Below, one piece after another: positions 18,801 through 26,573 of a stretch of 64,000 bases of DNA (its first letter is position 1; each line of letters begins with the position of its first letter). The notes beneath the pieces are model-generated. The model was not told the origin of the DNA. It worked only from the letters and a program-made list of their open reading frames with translations, and searched no databases. Source of the stretch: Gammaproteobacteria bacterium (lineage in GTDB: Bacteria > Pseudomonadota > Gammaproteobacteria > SZUA-152); contig JAKIUF010000002.1 in NCBI GenBank assembly GCA_021647705.1, positions 1-64,000 of the forward strand, in the 5' to 3' direction. A program made the position numbers and the translations under genes.

Positions 18801-21541
18801 TGGGAAGTCGAAGTAATGAAAACCTTAATGTATTTCAAGTTGAAACCATTACAGCGAATTCATTGACCGTGAATGAACTGGTCAGTGACAGTAATGCCAC
18901 CAGAAATAGCTGGATTGTTAACACAGATAATGGCGGCACATTGTCTGATAATGAGGTTAACAACACGATATTCAGCAATTTTTCAACGTTGTCAGGTGGC
19001 GCGACTATCGACGAATTTGTTCTTAATTCTGGTGTGAGCATCGATAAACTGAATGGTGGTGATGGTAATAACATATTTACCCTTGCCGGTAGAGTTACAG
19101 ACTCAATCAATGGTGGAAATGATACCGATATTGTTACGTTGAACGTGGGTAGTGACGTTGAGAGGGTGAATCTAGGCGCGGGAGATGACCGGTTTATCAT
19201 TAGTGGAGGAATCGTCAGAAGCGGCGTTTATGGTGAAGATGGTGATGACACTTTCGTTTCCGATGGGGGTGATGTGAATTTGTTCGATGGTGGTGATGGT
19301 GCTAATGATCGTGTTAGCTACACGGGAGCAGTGACGATCACTCTGGGTGATGTTGTGAATTTGGGCGGTGTTGCCATTCAAAATATTGAAGGTATTGATG
19401 CGGTCGATGGGACCCTTAATGCGAGACAAGGCGTAGAAACCGTCACAACATGGACGATTGATGGCGTCAATGCAGGACAGGTTTATGATGCGACTGACCG
19501 GGATCAAATACTTTCTTTCAGAGGGTTTTCTGTCATCAATGGTGGAGCGGGTACCGATAATTTTTCTGTTACAGGTGATGGGTCAATATCGGGAACAGTG
19601 AACGGTAATGGCGGTAACGATACAGTGAGCATTGATCTGGATGCTGCAAGAAGACTTTCCGGGCAGATTGGTTTTTCTGGTGGTGACGGTAATGATGCGA
19701 TCACTATTACCGGAGTGTCGGACGCCTATGCCGAAACCTGGAGTCCGAATGCCAATGGTTATGATCAACTGAGTTACGTCAATAATGAGAGAAGTATCGT
19801 CTTCGAGGTTGACTACCAGGAAACGGAAACAGTCAATAATGATATCCAAACAACAAGCCTTATTATTAACAGCGTGGGTAATAATGTTGAATTGGGCAAC
19901 AATAGTTTTAGAATCACCCGTGATGATGTAGTGGTGGTTAACTACCAAGCGGGCAGCAAGCCGGACATTATCGTGTTTGCCCAGGACAATAGCGTCAACA
20001 TCGCCAGCAATGTATCAATTGCTAATAACCTGACGATTATCGCTGATATGATCACCCAAAATACTGCAACCACTCTCGTCGCTGGACACTTGACGTTGGA
20101 CAATGTTAATCAAGCAGGCACCGCCGGAGACAGATTGCGTACCAATGTGGGTGAACTTTCCATTATCAACCACAGCGGTTCACTTTTTATCAATGAACAA
20201 AATGGTGTCAACATTACCGGAATATCCAATACCTCCGGCAGCATTGATATTACGGCAGCTGACTTTATTTCCAGCATGGCTAATCTGGCCACCGACGGAG
20301 CGCTTGATCTTGTTGCCACAAACCGTATTGATTTATCCGGTGATAATCAATTGGCGGGCGCACTGACTCTGTCGGCGACCAGCATTAATCTTGATAATGC
20401 CACTACAACCACTCTGACGGGTATTGCGGCCCAAGACCTGACGATAGATTCAACCGGTGATATTTTGAGTACAGGTGAAATTGTGCTTCAGGATAATGCT
20501 CTGCCAGGGCTCGCAAAATTTACGTCAACCATGGGCAGTATCACACTGGACAATGAAAATAATAATTTTGATGTCGTAGAATTCAATACGGATAACGGCG
20601 CAGTGATTCTCAATGAGTCTGATGGTATTACCATTACCAACACGCAGATTGCCGGTGCATTAACCGTTACCGCCAATACCGGTTTGGCCGCCAATGACAA
20701 CATGGGGCTTGGTAGTATCCGCGCGACGAATATTGAGTTGAATGCTGGCAAAGGTGCAATCATCAGTCAGTCCAGTAATTTGATGGCAGACAATATTAGC
20801 TTAGCTGCCGCATCGGGCATCGGTGTTGGTTTTGGTGCTGGCAGTACTGGTGCCATTAACACTGAAACGTCTACCTTAAGTGTCATTAACGCCTCTTTCG
20901 ATGGTGCAGATACGACATCGGAAATACCCAGTGTCAATACAGGAGAAACATCGGGTGTTATCAATATCAATAATAGAGGCAATGTCACCATCAATGATCT
21001 TCGTAACTATGGAAATATTTCACTGACCAACTCGGGCAACATTATTCTGAATGTTACCAGCAGCAGTGGTGCCATTGATGCCAACTATGGTGGCAATACT
21101 ATTAATGCCAATTATGCAGGTGATGTCATTATTTCAGGTAGTGGAACAAGCCGTTTTTCGACCCTGGGTGTTGGTACTGATTCAGGGAACGCAGACATCA
21201 TTGCGCAAAACCTTCAGGTAAGTAATGTTTCCAGGTTTGGTACTCAACCCAGCCCTATCGGATTAAGAGTTAATGATCATTTTACACTTCTGGCTGATCA
21301 AGGCGTCGTGTATTACCTTGGGAGCAAACCAAGTGTTACGACCACGGCAGATTTACTGGAGTTGGCTATCCAGGGATTTGTTGGAATATCGAGCCAGCAA
21401 CTCATTGATATCGAGTCCTTGGGTGAAATTGATCCCGCTATTTTTACGGAAGTTAGAAACTACAACTACGATGATATCGCCATACGACTACCCGCTGATC
21501 AGGGTTATGACGATGATGATGACGAAGAAACAGAAGAGTAA
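12872..21541 (+). CDS. Giant two-partner-secretion adhesin (filamentous haemagglutinin family)
   Basis: 2,889 residues from ATG 12872 (AAGGA at 12860-12864; a GTG one codon earlier is in the same frame). A signal peptide ends VIA/GPEGG. A TPS secretion domain at about residues 30-280 has the hallmark stretches INQSTQNMSIDWQSYNV, LNRILSQNGSTIAGRI and NPNGIFF, so export would need a TpsB-type outer-membrane pore, which is not encoded in the window. Beta-helix sequence follows, then about twelve imperfect modules, then more beta-helix. The tail is acidic (DDDDDEETEE). There is no VENN motif and no toxin-like tip, so this is an adhesin/biofilm protein rather than a contact-dependent inhibition toxin. 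The minus-strand open frames under it are composition artefacts. Confidence 0.92.
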   Translation: MRCQTLFFTLLLVSATSPPAVIAGPEGGQVVGGSGSISQSGLNTTINQSTQNMSIDWQSYNVNANERVQYIQPNSSSISLNRILSQNGSTIAGRIDANGQVILVNPNGIFFTPTSVINVGGIIASGLNIQPNDFMNGNYIFDEVLGTDGTVINSGIINASLGGNVALIGKQVENDGLIVANLGSVSLAAGKQAVLTFDDGGLLGVRVSKEILQEELGVDPAVLNSGEINTEGGRVLLTASTSQDVFSQAVNTGDLNQNLSVVMHEDGSFTLGDGADVLNTGNIDTSTTENDQNAGRIVLLGENVTSGGELNANAQNGNGGDIELHAQNTALLIENSVTSVRSESNGQGGSVKILGDNVGLFDRSIVEASGGNGGGQVFIGGDQEGNNALIPNSEFIYLSEDSQIFADALDNGDGGRVITFASDSARIYGDLFARGGANGGDGGFIETSGLRGFEISSVPDTSAVSGRGGIWLIDPYSITINDNTTQNVPDSGGVFTSTGTPAEVNVDVIGDALNNGSVVIVRTGSGGSEGGNIIFDARLDYDRRENATLTLDAQGDIRFMDGSRVFDGEPENNSFQDALTLNLHARGEVIIEENVSISTQGGNFVVGDPDNNITPTGFANNGTIITGGGNFSAGTASNRVVDFNNAGTISTTGAENQDGGDISIYTSGALISTGLSTNGGTTGISDTSKINRQGREGGDVTISAASVSISGVIDASGSAGRYETDGGGNNGQDGGDGGIVNITALTDDVSVNAIITSGGEAAGDYAGSTIDTGNGGDAGAITLTAGTSSAINLNGNLTATGARGYVAGSNGSHGDGNTIDLNGDVVLVSAVEINAAGAMDTTEAVSGTFGDITFGGITGSTDRAEDLTVTGNTITFSGLVGNVTRLGNLNVSANGAVDAGTNAIVASSLTVTQSTSFTSGTLDTANTGGAGGAMSITADEITLNDDLNASGTTAGTINLTLSSAGSVTLARTANFTSSAILTGSSGMDTLNAANRENSWSLTSADSTLNNLTFSGIETLVGNAQGDTFTLPDNDTFTGTLSGGGGSDTLQAGNRSNDWAVTGNGVGSVTGLTGEFTDIETLTGGNKIDAFNITAAYNGDINGGDNNDIFNIAADVSGTIDGNAGDDTFNIQEDGLTAILVGGVPGTDIDTVIANDSSNTNTWNINTAGGGTLGNTGGVVGFSNIENLTGGTGFDRFVMGASGSIVQIDGDAGTNALVARQGVGNIWGFVTDESGTLTQAGESIPYVNTFMNIQTSVRGGTSNEWADLSNAGTNNSNIENYFDFTGIIGNGTTSILNGQDGQTNDWTVQTVTNPAGGSTDGINDGTFSNSKGTLTFINFGNLTGGNSADNFVIGENGSVTGTINGGDTSSINTLTGRDANSSWSITNINTGWLAETASLPIRYVENFTDIQQIIGGSGNDVFTLETAGRVSNVTGGAGNDRLVINASGNQAIELGNRINDINLNVFQVEDITANADTDNTLVADNDVPSNIWTVNANNAGTVSNTGSNISFTNFTNLVGSNTADNFTVNANASIGSINTGNGTNRVTVNSDGRVTGAITGGNDNDTITVAGIASGVIDGGDNTASGNDTLMINASSDRIVQLGGVASDGADYTVSNIEVINTDDSITTVSNTLRAGAGTNIWNIDTDNGGNITNNGNNIAFSNFANLDGNIGTDEFTVDAVINNINAGNGGNIITVNNDGNVTGTITGGDGIDRIMVAGSAVAISTGGDNDVITFSGTVNGLIDGGMGMDQLTIVATGNRVIELGNRNNENQNVYRIETLTANRDAENTLIGDSNAAINDWAITDARNGTVSDQSTITTFSNIDHVTGGDLTDNITLESNDFAGLINGGIGVDTVLIDVNDDQVVEIGNRANENLNIYQVENITANGDATRNELIGDIDQIAATTNWDINGMNTGRLTDGVNTVEFTNFTDISGANGNAIDRFTVSGNTNSGLSGLINGMGGNDSLIITADGNRVVELGSRSNENLNVFQVETITANSLTVNELVSDSNATRNSWIVNTDNGGTLSDNEVNNTIFSNFSTLSGGATIDEFVLNSGVSIDKLNGGDGNNIFTLAGRVTDSINGGNDTDIVTLNVGSDVERVNLGAGDDRFIISGGIVRSGVYGEDGDDTFVSDGGDVNLFDGGDGANDRVSYTGAVTITLGDVVNLGGVAIQNIEGIDAVDGTLNARQGVETVTTWTIDGVNAGQVYDATDRDQILSFRGFSVINGGAGTDNFSVTGDGSISGTVNGNGGNDTVSIDLDAARRLSGQIGFSGGDGNDAITITGVSDAYAETWSPNANGYDQLSYVNNERSIVFEVDYQETETVNNDIQTTSLIINSVGNNVELGNNSFRITRDDVVVVNYQAGSKPDIIVFAQDNSVNIASNVSIANNLTIIADMITQNTATTLVAGHLTLDNVNQAGTAGDRLRTNVGELSIINHSGSLFINEQNGVNITGISNTSGSIDITAADFISSMANLATDGALDLVATNRIDLSGDNQLAGALTLSATSINLDNATTTTLTGIAAQDLTIDSTGDILSTGEIVLQDNALPGLAKFTSTMGSITLDNENNNFDVVEFNTDNGAVILNESDGITITNTQIAGALTVTANTGLAANDNMGLGSIRATNIELNAGKGAIISQSSNLMADNISLAAASGIGVGFGAGSTGAINTETSTLSVINASFDGADTTSEIPSVNTGETSGVININNRGNVTINDLRNYGNISLTNSGNIILNVTSSSGAIDANYGGNTINANYAGDVIISGSGTSRFSTLGVGTDSGNADIIAQNLQVSNVSRFGTQPSPIGLRVNDHFTLLADQGVVYYLGSKPSVTTTADLLELAIQGFVGISSQQLIDIESLGEIDPAIFTEVRNYNYDDIAIRLPADQGYDDDDDEETEE
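15810..19570 (+). repeat. About twelve imperfect repeat modules inside the adhesin
   Basis: At the protein level each module follows L-x(6-12)-[ND]-x-W-x-[IV]-x(3)-N-x-G-x-[VIL]-x(5-12)-[FY]-x-[ND]-[FI]-x-x-[LI]-x-G-x(3)-D-x-F-x-[VLM]. Examples are SNIWTVNANNAGTVSNTG, TNIWNIDTDNGGNITNNG and NSWIVNTDNGGTLSDNE. Several are separated by GGDGNDxI-type turns reminiscent of calcium-binding RTX loops. Confidence 0.8.
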
Positions 21542-21764
21542 TAAGAATTACTAAGAAAATATATAAAATACCCATGAAATGAAAAAGCTGCTTAAACCCA
21601 TTCCTCGGAAATACGAGGTGAGAAGCTTATAGTTTTGCCAGACAAGGAAAAAAATCGAATATTTTCCAGTAAACAACCCATTTTTCTGGACCACAGACAA
21701 CAGAAGACCTTCGGCTGCTATTCAGGCGACTTGAAAATAAAAACCTGAAGAAAGTGATTGAGGG

Positions 21765-22057
21765 TTATGTGAGCAGTGTCTGTTTATAAACGCACTTACC
21801 CATAGACTGTCTCTTCACCCAACACTGTCCCAGCCGATAGGCAAACTGTTTCAGCTTGTCCATCGCGCCTACCGCCCGGAAAAATCGTTGCTCGTAATGA
21901 TTGATCATATCCAGCCAGCCTTGTTGCTTAATTCCCAGTCTGGCCAATATGGGCGGTAGGTTGTCGGCAATCACTCCGGTTTTATCATCACGTATGGCCC
22001 GACCACTCCAGTCCACGAGTTCCAGGTAATCCGAATAATTGATGGGTGTCTTGTCTT
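21765..22057 (-). pseudogene. C-terminal fragment of a Y1-type (IS200/REP-associated) transposase
   Basis: The minus strand reads INYSDYLELVDWSGRAIRDD, then DNLPPILARLGIKQQGWLDM and a conserved terminal helix region (FFRAVGAMDKLKQFAYRLGQ). This is the well-known C-terminus of the large Y1/DUF1568-type transposases linked to REP sequences. The catalytic N-terminal HUH domain is absent. The dispersed repeat sequence lies at its truncated 5' edge (22033-22057). Confidence 0.7.
22033..22057 (-). repeat. Dispersed short repeat, copy 3 (inverted)
   Basis: On the minus strand ACAAGACACCCATCAATTAT, matching the core of the copies at 8954 and 11385 (ACAGGACACCCATCAATTAA). Here it is the start of the transposase fragment, suggesting where the other two copies came from. 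Confidence 0.6.
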
Positions 22058-22129
22058 ATTGTCTTAGGTAGTTGTTAAAATACAGAGGAATGAAAATAAA
22101 TGACTGTAACTCATTGAAAAGCCAATAAA

Positions 22130-22206
22130 TGGCGCGCCTGACAGGAGTCGAACCTGTGACCTTCGCCTTCGGAGGGCGACACTCTATCCAGCTGAGCTAC
22201 AGGCGC
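22130..22206 (-). tRNA. tRNA-Arg (anticodon CCG)
   Basis: The minus strand folds into a full cloverleaf. The acceptor GCGCCTG pairs with CAGGCGC, the anticodon stem is TCGCC/GGCGA with loop CTCCGAA (anticodon CCG), and the T arm is ACAGG-TTCGAAT-CCTGT. The 3' CCA is encoded at 22130-22132. The 3' end faces the accessory region to the left. Confidence 0.95.
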
Positions 22207-22407
22207 ATGGCGGTGATTCTAACAGATTTTAACGTGTTAGCCTCAGGATCAATTTTTGTTATGATTACGGGCTCCCACAGGTGGGGGTTGTGGATTTAAA
22301 CCTTGTCGGGTGCGCCATTTTCCGGAAAGCTCGGAAGGCGTGCGTCGAATTGCCGTTCCGAATTTAACCCTTGAATCAGAATTGAAGCACTGAACGAAGG
22401 ACTACGG

Positions 22408-22947
22408 TTGATATTTCGAGTGCTCAAAATATTCTTTGCTGGGTTTGCATTGTTGGGTTCGCCACCGCTGGCTCATGCCGCGTTTGTTGTGGATTTGCCT
22501 GATACGCGGATACAGAGTGTTTTGCAAAACTATTTCCCCATTAATGAGTATGCGGCATTTGCCCGGGTCTCTATGGGGGTGCCGCAGGTGCGTCTGTCCA
22601 AAGCGAATAAGGATATTGTGCTTGTCATTCCCCTCACGGCAAAAATGATGGGAGAAGGTGTACACAAGGGTCGTGTGACCATGCTGATGGGGTTGAGCTA
22701 CAAGGCAGCATCGGGCGGTTTATTTTTTGGTCTGCCACGTATTGAGCAATTTGAGATACCGGGTGTGAGTGAGAAAATTGCGGCAGATTTGCGGGATATT
22801 GTGGATGTTATGGGTAAAAATGCATTGCCACTGGTGCGCATTTACGCCGTAAAAGAGCGGGATCTGAACCATTCCCTGGCAAAAAGTGAGCTGAAATCAT
22901 TTGTGGTTGAAGAGGGTCGTTTGCATCTGGAATTTGGGTTTGACTGA
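22408..22947 (+). CDS. DUF1439-like exported protein
   Basis: 179 residues, apparently starting at TTG 22408 behind GAAGGA. A signal peptide ends AHA/AFVVDLP. The mature part (FVVDLPDTRIQSVLQNYFPI, then LVIPLTAKMMG and a C-terminal VRIYAVKERDLNHSLAKSEL) resembles the YceB/DUF1439 group of small periplasmic or lipid-binding SRPBCC-unrelated proteins, but there is no lipobox. Function is unknown for the family. It stands alone, downstream of the tRNA on the opposite strand. Confidence 0.65.
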   Translation: MIFRVLKIFFAGFALLGSPPLAHAAFVVDLPDTRIQSVLQNYFPINEYAAFARVSMGVPQVRLSKANKDIVLVIPLTAKMMGEGVHKGRVTMLMGLSYKAASGGLFFGLPRIEQFEIPGVSEKIAADLRDIVDVMGKNALPLVRIYAVKERDLNHSLAKSELKSFVVEEGRLHLEFGFD

Positions 22948-22984
22948 GCCGGTCAGGGTGTCCGGATCGGTGTTGGCCCAATAG

Positions 22985-23195
22985 GGTCTGAGGACGACAC
23001 TTTTACAAGTGTGACTCTGTTTCTCTGGGCCACATCCGCTTGAGCATTGTGAATATCGCTGGGAGTGATCAGCCTATGTTAAGTGATGATGGGCGTTTTG
23101 CTCTAATCTTTAATGGTGAAATCTACAACTATCAGCGAACCGCAGCTCAAACAATATTGGGATTTGGTCTCACGCTGAACGATTTTTCAAGAGTT
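22985..23195 (+). pseudogene. asnB: Fragment of asparagine synthetase B (glutaminase domain)
   Basis: Shortly after the DUF1439 gene the sequence reads EDDTFTSVTL, then in a shifted frame LGHIRLSIVNIAGSDQPMLS and DDGRFALIFNGEIYNYQ. These are the conserved glutamine-amidotransferase stretches of AsnB (LGHRRLSI and FNGEIYNY). There is no start, at least one frameshift, and the match dies out after about 23150. Only this piece of the gene is present. Confidence 0.75.
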
Positions 23196-23271
23196 TAAGC
23201 TTCTGGGTTCTGGCTAACAACATGCCAGTTAGTGCGCGATAAATATGATACTACAGAACCGGGATTTTCTT

Positions 23272-24282
23272 TTATCCGCTGGCAGTTTGCTTTTGTACAT
23301 CTGGCGCGCCAGCACCTGCTGAATCAACAAACGGATCAGCAAAAATATCCTGCATCGAGGCACCTGCCAAAAAGCTCTTCTTCTGCAATGTTTTAACCAT
23401 GTCTTCGCGGCCACACAAAAATACCCGCCAACCTGATAACTGGGCAAAATCTTCCAATGCCACATTCGCTGCACGCCCGGATTGCACGCCTTGTGGCGGC
23501 GTACCTTGCGACACACAAGGGTGATAATGGAAAACTGTATTGGCCTCGTCCATTGCTAGCAGCTCAGGCACCAGATACAAGCCTTCTGCGGTACTGCTGC
23601 CGTGATACAAATGAATCGGCCCACTGTGCCCTTGTTGCAGAGCGTCACGCACAATCCCCACTAACGGTGCCAGACCTGTGCCCGTGCCAACCAATAACAA
23701 CGACTGTGCTTCCCGACCGGGCAGATAACTGCATTGCCCTGCCGCCTGACTGATAGTGATCGTGTCACCTGTCTGTAATTTTTCTGCCACCCAACCACTT
23801 ACCAGGCCACCCGGCACATGGCGAATATGCAGTTCAAGAAAATCATCCAGCATTGGCACACTGGTCAGGGAATAGCTGCGGGTTACCCCTGTATCATTGG
23901 TAAGGTTAAGAAACTGGCCGGGAAGATAATCATAATTTTCCGGCCGTGCCAGCCGTAGCCGCACTACGTCAGCGCTGAGTTTATCCAGCGACAACACCAC
24001 CGTATCGAAACTACTGCCCGCTCGATCAGGTGTCGCCACCTGCATATCAGTTTCAGGCACGCAGGAACAGATCAGGAAATGATTCTGGACCTTGAGCGTT
24101 TCTTTGATGCCAACCTGGGAGGCGAATGTTGGTTCACCCTCCTCGGCTACCATCATGCAAGACTGGCAAACACCCGCCTTGCAGGAATAATTAACGGAAA
24201 CACCTTGCCGTATCAGGCAATCAAGCACCGATTCTCCCGGTTCACTTTGATATTCCTGACCTTCAAACAATATCTTCGACAT
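23272..24282 (-). CDS. Ferredoxin-fused flavin reductase (NAD(P)H oxidoreductase) of the NO-detoxification operon
   Basis: 336 residues. An N-terminal plant-type [2Fe-2S] domain (residues 1-85) has cluster cysteines 34, 39, 42 and 72. It is followed by an FAD-binding domain with RSYSLTS and a NAD(P)-binding domain with VGTGTGLAPLVGI. This is the layout of oxygenase reductases and CDP-6-deoxyglucoseen reductase-like proteins. It lies 39 bases behind the truncated haemoglobin on the same strand, so it most likely supplies electrons to reduce the ferric haemoglobin after NO dioxygenation. The last residues (about 300-336) are low in similarity to the family. Confidence 0.85.
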   Translation of the reverse strand: MSKILFEGQEYQSEPGESVLDCLIRQGVSVNYSCKAGVCQSCMMVAEEGEPTFASQVGIKETLKVQNHFLICSCVPETDMQVATPDRAGSSFDTVVLSLDKLSADVVRLRLARPENYDYLPGQFLNLTNDTGVTRSYSLTSVPMLDDFLELHIRHVPGGLVSGWVAEKLQTGDTITISQAAGQCSYLPGREAQSLLLVGTGTGLAPLVGIVRDALQQGHSGPIHLYHGSSTAEGLYLVPELLAMDEANTVFHYHPCVSQGTPPQGVQSGRAANVALEDFAQLSGWRVFLCGREDMVKTLQKKSFLAGASMQDIFADPFVDSAGAGAPDVQKQTASG

Positions 24283-24321
24283 GATGTTCCCGTTGGGTAG
24301 TGCTATGTAAATGACAAATGC

Positions 24322-24690
24322 TTATTTGCCCAATACATCATTGCGTGTGGTTTCGGCAACCGCGGCGACTTCACCGATCAGATCGTCCGCCACACCCAAT
24401 TCCTTCAGTGTTGCGCCCAAATTTTCCACCACGGCGTCAAAATGACTGTCATTCAGGCCGCGTTCCACTAAGTGGGCATGACCTTTGCGCATATCTTCAC
24501 CGCTGTAATTATTGGGGCCGCCGAAAGCCATGGTCAAAAAGGCCTTTTGCTTGCTAGCCTGTTTGTCCATGTCCACGCCTTCGAAAAAGCTGCTAATGCG
24601 GTCATCGGCCAGCACTTTACGATAAAAAATATCCACGGCGGCGTTGACTGCGGCTTCACCACCAAGACGGTCAAATAATGCATCACTCAT
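24322..24690 (-). CDS. Group I truncated haemoglobin (trHbN), probable NO dioxygenase
   Basis: 122 residues from ATG 24690 (GGAG upstream); an in-frame ATG at 24960 would overlap the regulator and its operator and is unlikely. The sequence has the trHbN pattern: FDRLGGEAAVNAAVDIFY with the distal Tyr at B10, GGPNNYSG, and MRKGHAHL with proximal His71. Group I truncated haemoglobins convert NO and O2 to nitrate. It heads the two-gene operon with the reductase, and is divergent from an NsrR-type regulator with a candidate operator in between. Confidence 0.93.
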   Translation of the reverse strand: MSDALFDRLGGEAAVNAAVDIFYRKVLADDRISSFFEGVDMDKQASKQKAFLTMAFGGPNNYSGEDMRKGHAHLVERGLNDSHFDAVVENLGATLKELGVADDLIGEVAAVAETTRNDVLGK

Positions 24691-24863
24691 TGTTTTTCTC
24701 CTGTTTGACGTGTTTTCAATTTTAATTAATGTCTGTATCAGACTATTACCAACCAATAACGAGACTAAAACATAGCGGCCAAAAAAAATAAAACCGCACT
24801 TACTACATTTTTCATCCTCAGCAAAGTGCCATGATAGCGTCAAAAACGATCTTCGCAAGACAG

Positions 24864-24886
24864 ATGATGTATTGTCAATGCATGTT
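24864..24886. promoter_or_regulatory. Candidate NsrR operator
   Basis: ATGTATT-GTC-AATGCAT (24867-24883) is a near-perfect inverted repeat matching the NsrR half-site pattern (ATGCATTT-type). It lies between nsrR and the haemoglobin operon, where it could control both. Confidence 0.6.
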
Positions 24887-24958
24887 AATAGTCCTGCGGC
24901 CATTGTCAACCCCTTTCCTCTTGTTCTATTATCATCATAAGCCTCGGGAGAAAGGAGC

Positions 24959-25429
24959 ATGCAATTAACGTTACATACGGACTACGCTTTGCGCGTACTG
25001 ATTTATCTGGCACAAAAAGACGGTGAACTGGCAACCATCAGTGAAATTACTGATTTTTACCGCATTTCACGCAACCATCTGGTCAAAGTAGTACATCACC
25101 TGGCACAAGAAGATTTTATCCATACCACGCGCGGTAAACACGGTGGCATGCGCTTGGCGCGTGCAGCAAATTTGATTCCTATTGGCGAGGTAGTACGTCG
25201 TATGGAGCCTGGTTTTGATCTCGTTGAATGTTTCAGTGATGACAATCGGCCTTGCACAGTTATTCCGATCTGCGCGCTCAAAGGTGTGCTGCAACGGGCC
25301 GTCAGTGAGTTTCTGAGTCTGCTGGATCAATTTACGGTAGCGGATGCTGTGGCGCAAAATCAGACGACAGAACAGATTTTTGCTACCGTGCAACTGTCCA
25401 GTACGGACAGCACCAAAAATAAAGCCTGA
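24959..25429 (+). CDS. nsrR: NsrR-type Rrf2-family nitric-oxide-sensing repressor
   Basis: 156 residues. An Rrf2 winged helix (MQLTLHTDYALRVLIYLAQK) is followed by the Fe-S ligands Cys91, Cys99 and Cys105 in the spacing of NsrR. NO destroys the cluster and releases the repressor. The start is the family-standard MxLTxHTDYALR even though AAAGGAG sits very close to the ATG. Its divergent neighbours are a truncated haemoglobin and a reductase, the classic targets. Confidence 0.9.
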   Translation: MQLTLHTDYALRVLIYLAQKDGELATISEITDFYRISRNHLVKVVHHLAQEDFIHTTRGKHGGMRLARAANLIPIGEVVRRMEPGFDLVECFSDDNRPCTVIPICALKGVLQRAVSEFLSLLDQFTVADAVAQNQTTEQIFATVQLSSTDSTKNKA

Positions 25430-25669
25430 CGATTTCACAATATAGGCATTTTCTCCAAACCTTCCCTGCAAGAGCACAAACCGCTAAGATGCACGGTTCG
25501 ATTTTGCGGCAATCTGATGCTGCCTTGCAACGTCACCGAGATATCCATTACCCGGCGTCACTCAATCGCTACGGGTAGTTGTGTCGCACGGGTTCGCGGA
25601 AACATCCGTCATCCAGTGCGCGCGGTTTTTTACTAAAAAGTTTCGAAATGAAAGTTTGAGGAGAACAAC

Positions 25670-26557
25670 ATGTCCCAAAAGCACCCCGTTATTGCCGTTA
25701 CCGGCTCTTCTGGCGCAGGTACCACTACGGTCAAAAACGCCTTTGAACACATTTTCCGTCGCGAAAATATCAATCCGCTGGTGGTAGAAGGCGACAGCTT
25801 TCACCGTTATGATCGTGCCTCAATGAAGCAGGCCATCGAAGAGTTTGCTGCCAAAAACAAACAACTCAGCCACTTTGGCCCGGAATCCAACCACTTTGAT
25901 CTGGTTGCTGACACCTTCAAGGCCTATGGTGAGAGCGGCAAATGCCGTCGTCGTTATTACCTGCACAGCGATGAAGAAGCCGCTGAGCACAATGCGCGCC
26001 TGGGTACTGAACTTACCCCTGGCCAGTTCACTCCCTGGGAAGATATCGCCGAAGAAACGGACGTATTGTTTTACGAAGGTCTGCACGGTGGCGCAGTGGA
26101 TGGTGACGTAGACGTTGCCTCACACACTGACCTGCTGGTGGGTGTGGTGCCTATCGTTAATCTGGAGTGGATTCAAAAAATTCATCGCGACAATGCGCAG
26201 CGTGGCTACAGTGCCGATGCCATCGTCGATACTATTCTGCGTCGTATGGATGACTATGTACATTACATCACACCGCAGTTTTCGCGCACGGATATCAACT
26301 TTCAGCGCGTGCCTACGGTGGATACTTCCAACCCCTTTATCGCTCGCGATATTCCCACACCAGATGAGAGCTTTATTGTCATCCGCTTCCGCGACCCCGA
26401 TGGTACTGACTTTCCGTACCTGCTGAACATGATTGGCGACTCGTTCATGTCACGTCCCAACACTATCGTGGTGCCGGGCGGTAAAATGGGTTTTGCCATG
26501 GAGCTGATTCTCGCACCCCGTATTCATCAGTTGGTTGAGGACAAAAAAGGCAGCTAA
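25670..26557 (+). CDS. prkB: Phosphoribulokinase (class I)
   Basis: 295 residues, the length of class I (proteobacterial, octameric) phosphoribulokinase. The P-loop GSSGAGTTT is at residues 12-20, with EGDSFHRYDR and FYEGLHGG further on. The enzyme makes ribulose-1,5-bisphosphate from ribulose-5-phosphate and ATP for the Calvin cycle. No RuBisCO or other cbb gene is near, which is common for scattered cbb genes in gammaproteobacteria and for the E. coli-type PrkB. AGGAG lies just upstream of the ATG. It converges on hyuA with a 16-base gap. Confidence 0.93.
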   Translation: MSQKHPVIAVTGSSGAGTTTVKNAFEHIFRRENINPLVVEGDSFHRYDRASMKQAIEEFAAKNKQLSHFGPESNHFDLVADTFKAYGESGKCRRRYYLHSDEEAAEHNARLGTELTPGQFTPWEDIAEETDVLFYEGLHGGAVDGDVDVASHTDLLVGVVPIVNLEWIQKIHRDNAQRGYSADAIVDTILRRMDDYVHYITPQFSRTDINFQRVPTVDTSNPFIARDIPTPDESFIVIRFRDPDGTDFPYLLNMIGDSFMSRPNTIVVPGGKMGFAMELILAPRIHQLVEDKKGS

Positions 26558-26573
26558 TCTGTCTGTAAAGTAC

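Noticed and set aside
22130-22206. tRNA-Arg as an integration site for the accessory region to its left
   Set aside because: I looked for a second copy of the tRNA 3' end (GGTTCGAATCCTGTCAGGCG) to the left in the window and found none, and there is no integrase.
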